Positions 62,319 to 64,000 of a DNA stretch of 64,000 nucleotides are shown here, piece by piece. How positions within the stretch are numbered: the stretch's first letter is position 1; each line of letters starts with the position of its first letter. The notes under the pieces are model-generated. The model did not search any database and had not been told where the DNA came from. It saw only the letters and a program-made list of their open reading frames with translations. This DNA is from Chryseobacterium arachidis (lineage in GTDB: Bacteria > Bacteroidota > Bacteroidia > Flavobacteriales > Weeksellaceae), in NCBI RefSeq assembly GCF_900129245.1, contig NZ_FQUT01000004.1:186001-250000 (forward strand). Direction: 5' to 3'. A program made the translations under genes and the position numbers.

Positions 62319-63467
62319 ATGATACAACTTCCTTTATCGAAGCTTTCCAATGTCGGAACCACCATTTTCAGTCAGATGACACAATTGGCCAATGAAAACG
62401 AAGCCATTAACTTATCTCAGGGGTTTCCCGATTTTATGCCGGATTCTGAATTATTAGACTGGGTTGACAGTTTTATTAAAAAAGGATTCAACCAATATGC
62501 TCCGATGGGAGGAATGATTGGTTTAAAGGAAGAAATTGCCCGGAAAATTGAAAATTCTCATCAGGCAATTTATCATCCAGATTCTGAAATCACCGTAACA
62601 GCAGGTGGAACTCAGGCCATTTTCACAGCCATTGCCACTTTTGTAAAAAAAGATGATGAAGTGATTATTTTTGAACCGGCCTACGACTGCTACGAACCCA
62701 CAGTAGAACTTTTCGGAGGAATTGTAAAGCGTTTCGAAATGAAAACTCCCGATTATGAAATTGATTGGAATGCCGTAAAAAACCTAGTTTCGGAAAAGAC
62801 AAAAATGATTATCCTGAACAATCCGAATAATCCTTCAGGAAAGATTTTAAAGGAAAATGATCTTCAGGAATTAATAAAAATCGTAGAAGGAACTTCGATC
62901 CTTATTTTAAGTGATGAAGTTTATGAAAATATCGTCTTTGACGGAAAACAACATTTAAGTATCTGCAAATACCCTGAGTTAAAGGAAAGAAGCCTCTTAA
63001 TAGCGTCTTTCGGAAAGCTTTTCCATATTACAGGCTGGAAAATCGGATATTGTGCGGCTCCGAAAATATTAACGGATGAATTCAGAAAAATACATCAGTT
63101 TAATGTTTTTTCTGTCAATACACCCATCCAGCTTGCTTTGGCTGAATATATGAAAAATGATGACCATTATACTCAGCTCAATCAGTTTTTTCAGGGAAAA
63201 AGAGATTTTCTGCGGCAAGGCTTAGCCAATACTTCTTTTGATTTATTAGATTGTGAAGGAACTTATTTTCAAGCTTTGAAATATGATAAGATTTCTGATA
63301 AAAATGATTTTGATTTTGCCAGCGAATTAACTATTAATCATAAGGTAGCAAGTGTTCCGTTTTCTTCTTTTTATAAAGATAAGCTCAATGAAAATGTGAT
63401 CCGACTGTGTTTTGCGAAAAAACAGGAAACTTTGGAAAAAGCTTTGGAAAATTTATCTAAAATATAA
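62319..63467 (+). CDS. PLP-dependent class I/II aminotransferase, methionine aminotransferase-like
   Basis: I start at ATG 62319 (MIQLPLSKLSNVGTTIFSQM); the frame is open from a TTG at 62265 but that segment is not family-like. 382 residues. Motifs are INLSQGFPDFM, GGTQAIFTAI, IILNNPNNPSGK, ILILSDEVYENIVFD and SFGKLFHITGWKIGYC with the PLP lysine. The family (YbdL/KAT type) commonly uses methionine and other bulky amino acids with 2-oxo acids. Substrate is inferred only from similarity. Confidence 0.88.
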   Translation: MIQLPLSKLSNVGTTIFSQMTQLANENEAINLSQGFPDFMPDSELLDWVDSFIKKGFNQYAPMGGMIGLKEEIARKIENSHQAIYHPDSEITVTAGGTQAIFTAIATFVKKDDEVIIFEPAYDCYEPTVELFGGIVKRFEMKTPDYEIDWNAVKNLVSEKTKMIILNNPNNPSGKILKENDLQELIKIVEGTSILILSDEVYENIVFDGKQHLSICKYPELKERSLLIASFGKLFHITGWKIGYCAAPKILTDEFRKIHQFNVFSVNTPIQLALAEYMKNDDHYTQLNQFFQGKRDFLRQGLANTSFDLLDCEGTYFQALKYDKISDKNDFDFASELTINHKVASVPFSSFYKDKLNENVIRLCFAKKQETLEKALENLSKI

Positions 63468-63551
63468 ATAAAAATTTCTAGCAGATTAAGCCTATTTCCA
63501 AATATATATTTATAGAATTTGCTTAATCTGCGAGAAATTTAAATCATTGAA

Positions 63552-64000
63552 TTAGAAAAACATTCCACCAGAAACTTCAATTCTCTGAGCGGTAATCCAT
63601 CTTGCCTCTTCGGTACAAAGAAACGCTACAACTCCACCGATATCGTCCGGCAGACCAGCTCTTCCCAACGCTGTATTGCTGGAAACCATCGCATTGATAT
63701 GTTCGTCGTCTCGCGTTCTTCCGCCTCCAAAATCAGTTTCAATAGCTCCGGGAGCTACCGCATTTACTTTAATTTTTCTTGCCCCCAATTCTTTCGCCAT
63801 ATACTTACTCAACTGATCGATTGCAGCTTTCATAGAACCATACACCGAAGAACCAGGCAATGCAAATCTCGCCAAACCTGAAGACAGATTGATTATACCT
63901 CCATGATCATTCATGAATGGCAAAAACTTCTGTGTGAGGAAAAATACGCCTTTGAAATGGATATCCACGATATCATCCAGCTGTTCTTCCGTTACCTCGG
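63552..64000 (-). CDS. Short-chain dehydrogenase/reductase, C-terminal part
   Basis: The minus-strand frame stays open to the edge of the window (reading EEQLDDIVDIHFKGVFFLTQK), so the N-terminus is missing; the apparent start at 63968 is an internal GTG. Visible SDR features are GGIINLSSGLARFALPGSSVYGSMKAAIDQLSKYMAKEL with the YxxxK catalytic pair and KVNAVAPGAIETDF. The end SGGMFF is typical. Substrate unknown. Confidence 0.9.
   Translation of the reverse strand, partial: EVTEEQLDDIVDIHFKGVFFLTQKFLPFMNDHGGIINLSSGLARFALPGSSVYGSMKAAIDQLSKYMAKELGARKIKVNAVAPGAIETDFGGGRTRDDEHINAMVSSNTALGRAGLPDDIGGVVAFLCTEEARWITAQRIEVSGGMFF

Overview
The window is a chromosomal stretch from a low-GC member of the Bacteroidota, most likely family Weeksellaceae (Chryseobacterium or a close relative). 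Evidence: GLPGLI-family proteins, a C-terminal T9SS sorting domain, M56/BlaI gene sets, DUF4476 and KTSC proteins, signal peptides ending in AQ or GQ, almost no Shine-Dalgarno sequences, and promoters that fit the Bacteroidota -7 element TAnnTTTG. No rRNA, prophage, intact insertion sequence or CRISPR array is visible. Genus assignment is inference.

Layout. 1-3452: the 3' end of a TIGR01777-type epimerase, a nudK-like Nudix hydrolase and four poorly known genes, including a HExxH metalloprotease candidate. 3493-6588: a cobalamin riboswitch followed, after an unusually long leader, by metE and a terminator. 6659-9200: a frameshifted PD-(D/E)xK/DUF2075 helicase-like gene and a DnaJ-KTSC gene. 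9344-15783 (minus): an RND efflux operon (permease, adaptor, TolC) and its TetR regulator with probable operators. 15828-21156: cvfB, a DUF4476 protein, lpdA and small unknown genes. 21227-25077 (minus): glycosyltransferase, PH-like membrane protein, recQ. 25235-31087 (plus): kdsD-like isomerase, tatC, M1 and M61 peptidases. 31097-36692: histidine kinase with dacB, a zinc-finger protein with pepE, a TPR protein, a MITE-like element and a DUF1905 protein. 36897-39065: fsa, a perfect hairpin, a GLPGLI gene and a sugar O-acetyltransferase. 39090-45408 (minus): an operon of blaI, three M56/BlaR1-like paralogues and a GLPGLI gene. 45593-49394: rpiA, small secreted and stress-type genes, a broken small secreted peptide gene overlapping a third GLPGLI gene. 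49464-49868 (minus): four tandem initiator tRNAs. 49958-55175: sua5/tsaC, yaaA, prmC and a T9SS-secreted pectate lyase. 55513-61846 (minus): rhomboid, lipoprotein, parC, small membrane protein, parE. 62319-64000: an aminotransferase and the end of an SDR gene.

How the parts fit. Most genes are housekeeping: methionine synthesis under B12 control, pentose phosphate steps (fsa, rpiA), translation (fMet tRNA, sua5, prmC) and topoisomerase IV. The accessory content most worth attention is the BlaI-controlled set of three mosaic M56 proteases with different C-terminal tails plus a GLPGLI protein, the nuclease-helicase gene with a single frameshift, the small-peptide/GLPGLI pair, the covarying hairpins between the initiator tRNAs, and a roughly 170-bp inverted-repeat element. 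All functional statements are from reading the sequence and from family knowledge; no search or computation was run.
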